Positions 54,989 through 55,153 of a DNA stretch of 55,153 nucleotides are shown here, piece by piece. Numbering within the stretch: the first letter of the stretch is position 1; each line of letters begins with the position of its first letter. The stretch is from an uncultured Stomatobaculum sp. (GTDB lineage: Bacteria; Bacillota; Clostridia; Lachnospirales; Lachnospiraceae). The position numbers and the translations under genes are program-made. The stretch is from positions 1-55,153 of the forward strand of contig NZ_CALEYG010000043.1 in NCBI RefSeq assembly GCF_937924975.1, read 5' to 3'. The notes below the pieces were generated by a model, which saw only the letters and a list, made by a program, of their open reading frames with translations, searched no databases and was not told the origin of the DNA.

Positions 54989-55153
54989 CTAAGCGGACAA
55001 AAAGAGTTGGTGCTGGCTCCAGAGTTCGGGGTAGGGAGTTGTCCTATGGAGTTCATTCCATACGATTGCATCACCCCACATCGGGATTGAACTCTCCACC
55101 TTTTTCTGTTGCGAGAGTCTTTTGTATATCTCTGCAATACTTCCATCTGTCGG
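54989..55153 (-). CDS. C-terminal end of an unidentified gene (partial, 54 aa)
   Basis: An open frame entering from the right edge and ending in TAG at 54989-54991. It reads ...AEIYKRLSQQKKVESSIPMW, then an aromatic-rich end with VWNELHRTTPYPELWS and FLSA. The aromatic-rich, evenly spaced pattern looks like real protein, and the base composition is more AT-rich than its neighbours. Family unknown. It converges with the preceding membrane protein gene. Confidence 0.5.
   Translation of the reverse strand, partial: PTDGSIAEIYKRLSQQKKVESSIPMWGDAIVWNELHRTTPYPELWSQHQLFLSA

Noticed and set aside
1..55153. CRISPR arrays, insertion sequences, phage genes, rRNA.
   Set aside because: No regularly spaced repeats, transposase or integrase motifs, or rRNA-like stretches were found on either strand.

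Overview
The window looks like a chromosome segment from an anaerobic, butyrate-forming member of the Firmicutes, most likely a high-GC Lachnospiraceae. The signs are a thl-crt-hbd-bcd-etfB-etfA cluster with a butyryl-CoA:acetate CoA-transferase, a sufCBDSU operon, a KipI/KipA-type 5-oxoprolinase locus, an MPKTG sortase substrate, a CBS-containing inorganic pyrophosphatase, an ECF vitamin S component, and strong AGGAGG ribosome sites. An oral Stomatobaculum-like genus would fit, but that is a guess. No ribosomal RNA, CRISPR array, phage or intact insertion sequence is visible.

Layout. 1-5.1 kb (minus strand): a low-GC cysteine-rich protein of unknown function with its own terminator, a zinc-ribbon membrane protein, a NimA-like flavoprotein, an NSS-family sodium symporter, and a small unknown gene followed by a decayed copy of its own 3' end. 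5.1-11.3 kb: the butyrate operon, with a hairpin after each of its first three genes. 11.3-13.3 kb: the divergent CoA-transferase gene (but) and a small membrane protein. 13.4-18.6 kb: the suf iron-sulfur operon. 18.9-23.5 kb: pxpA, a YcsG-type NRAMP relative, pxpB, pxpC and ycsI. 23.5-29.7 kb: a tightly packed minus-strand operon (lipoprotein, thioesterase, CBS-PPase, DJ-1, GtrA, GH3). 29.9-36.3 kb: a sortase-anchored protein, degV, a phosphoesterase, a Dxs-like enzyme, tRNA-Gln, a HAD phosphatase and an ECF S component. 36.4-40.3 kb: a C-terminally truncated MocR regulator convergent with a MoxR/VWA pair. 40.3-53.6 kb: cstA, a nitroreductase, hutD, nhaC, hutH, a large SARP/AAA/TPR regulator, hutU and hutI. 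53.7 kb to the end: small membrane proteins, an Rrf2 regulator whose promoter spacer is a poly-C tract, and a partial gene at the edge.

How it fits together. HutH, HutU and HutI take histidine to formiminoglutamate, and PxpABC takes 5-oxoproline to glutamate. Acetyl-CoA (or crotonyl-CoA from amino-acid fermentation) is reduced to butyryl-CoA, with Bcd-Etf probably bifurcating electrons to ferredoxin, and But releases butyrate. The region therefore reads as an amino-acid-to-butyrate module with iron-sulfur assembly next to it.

The most novel-looking signal is regulatory. The divergent hutU and hutH promoters carry the same 16-bp box (TAGACG...TTTTTT...GAC) at exactly the same distance from the -10 element, and between the two genes lies a 945-residue SARP/AAA/TPR regulator not normally associated with hut genes. 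Other notable points are twin operators 21 bp apart upstream of pxpA, a possibly phase-variable Rrf2 promoter, a MocR regulator missing its C-terminal PLP small domain, and a YcsG-type transporter lacking the NRAMP metal motifs.
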